Assembly (NCBI RefSeq): GCF_003385115.1
Contig: NZ_QUNI01000011.1
Span: 62,001 to 126,000, forward strand
Direction: 5' to 3'
DNA: 64,000 nucleotides
Origin: Flavobacterium aquicola
Lineage (GTDB): Bacteria > Bacteroidota > Bacteroidia > Flavobacteriales > Flavobacteriaceae
Part shown: positions 63,729-64,000 of the stretch, one piece after another
How positions within the stretch are numbered: position 1 is the stretch's first letter
How the letters are laid out: each line of letters begins with the position of its first letter
The notes under the pieces: model-generated
What the model was told of the DNA's origin: nothing
Databases searched by the model: none
Seen by the model: the letters and a program-made list of their open reading frames with translations, nothing else
Translations under genes and position numbers: made by a program

Positions 63729-64000
63729 ATGAAATACCTCAAATTAATACGTTACCAAAACCTGCTGATGCTGGCTTTAATGCAGCTGCTATTTAGATAT
63801 GGTTTTTTAAATTTTCAAAGTATTCCTTTGGCACTTAATGATTGGCAGTATCTTTTGTTAGTATTAGCAACGGTCATGATAGCGGCTGGCGGCTATGTAA
63901 TTAATAATATTATGGATCAGGCGACTGACAATGATAACAAGCCTAATCAGGTTGTAGTTGGTAAAAGCATATCTGAAGTCACAGCCTACAATGTATATTT
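63729..64000 (+). CDS. UbiA-family prenyltransferase, 5' part only
   Basis: The gene starts at ATG 63729 and runs off the right edge after about 90 codons. It begins MKYLKLIRYQNLLMLALMQL and has a second hydrophobic helix (LLLVLATVMIAAGGYVI). The motif NNIMDQATDNDNKP is the first Asp-rich motif of UbiA prenyltransferases (NxxxDxxxD). Related Flavobacterial proteins are annotated as geranylgeranylglycerol-phosphate geranylgeranyltransferase; that name cannot be confirmed from this fragment. It follows kdsC. Confidence 0.85.
   Translation, partial: MKYLKLIRYQNLLMLALMQLLFRYGFLNFQSIPLALNDWQYLLLVLATVMIAAGGYVINNIMDQATDNDNKPNQVVVGKSISEVTAYNVY

Overview
The window looks like a chromosomal segment of a Flavobacterium-like member of the Bacteroidota. 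The evidence is low GC content with AT-rich intergenic DNA, several TAnnTTTG (-7) promoter boxes, a SusC/SusD polysaccharide utilisation locus (PUL), many short lipoprotein signals, outer-membrane barrels ending in Phe, and characteristic families (PE-LIG-POL LigD, ResB-CcsA fusion, DUF2853, DUF4331, DUF3943). I found no rRNA, tRNA, insertion sequence, prophage or CRISPR array.

Layout. 1-6.1 kb: end of a universal stress protein gene, mnmE, a short-chain dehydrogenase and a Crp/Fnr-type regulator that share a near-identical palindrome, and the end-joining ligase ligD. 6.2-13.0 kb: a decayed Rieske fragment, a PAS histidine kinase, small proteins, a SpoIIAA-like protein, a GH130 enzyme and a solitary MreB. 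13-24 kb: a 160-bp MITE-like inverted repeat, a GAF protein, an AsmA-like membrane protein preceded by a 21-bp perfect hairpin that covers its start codon, a glycine-zipper lipoprotein, and a divergent pair made of an HD-PycTM protein and a large outer-membrane protein combining a phosphoesterase, a kinase-like domain and a barrel. 23.8-26.8 kb: AlkB-like dioxygenase and an exonuclease/GIY-YIG nuclease, divergent from a LexA-like self-cleaving repressor with two operator copies between them.

26.9-42.5 kb is a xylan-type PUL: SemiSWEET and a GH3 enzyme on the plus strand converge on a minus-strand operon reading SusC, SusD, surface glycan-binding protein, GH10 xylanase with two inserted CBMs, a GH35-like enzyme and an SGNH acetylesterase. 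It starts from a good TTG-N19-TATATTTG promoter overlapped by a LacI-type operator-like sequence. 43-50.9 kb: DUF3943 protein, a likely small RNA, a membrane protein with a DHp domain but no ATPase, CvfB-like protein, DUF2853, MenD, an acetyltransferase and a Dus enzyme. 51-57.4 kb: an ECF sigma/anti-sigma pair divergent from two DUF4331-type proteins, a TPR lipoprotein and a TonB-dependent receptor. 57.4-64 kb: periplasmic glutathione peroxidase, two similar putative small RNAs, the CcsBA cytochrome c synthase, DUF2520, KdsC, a 14-bp tandem repeat and the start of a UbiA-family prenyltransferase.

Most genes look intact and vertically inherited. The signals most worth following are the LexA-like repair switch, the HD-PycTM/outer-membrane phosphoesterase pair, the regulator-SDR palindromes, the untranslated terminator-ended transcripts at 44.5 and 58.1-58.7 kb, and the hairpin at 15.7 kb.
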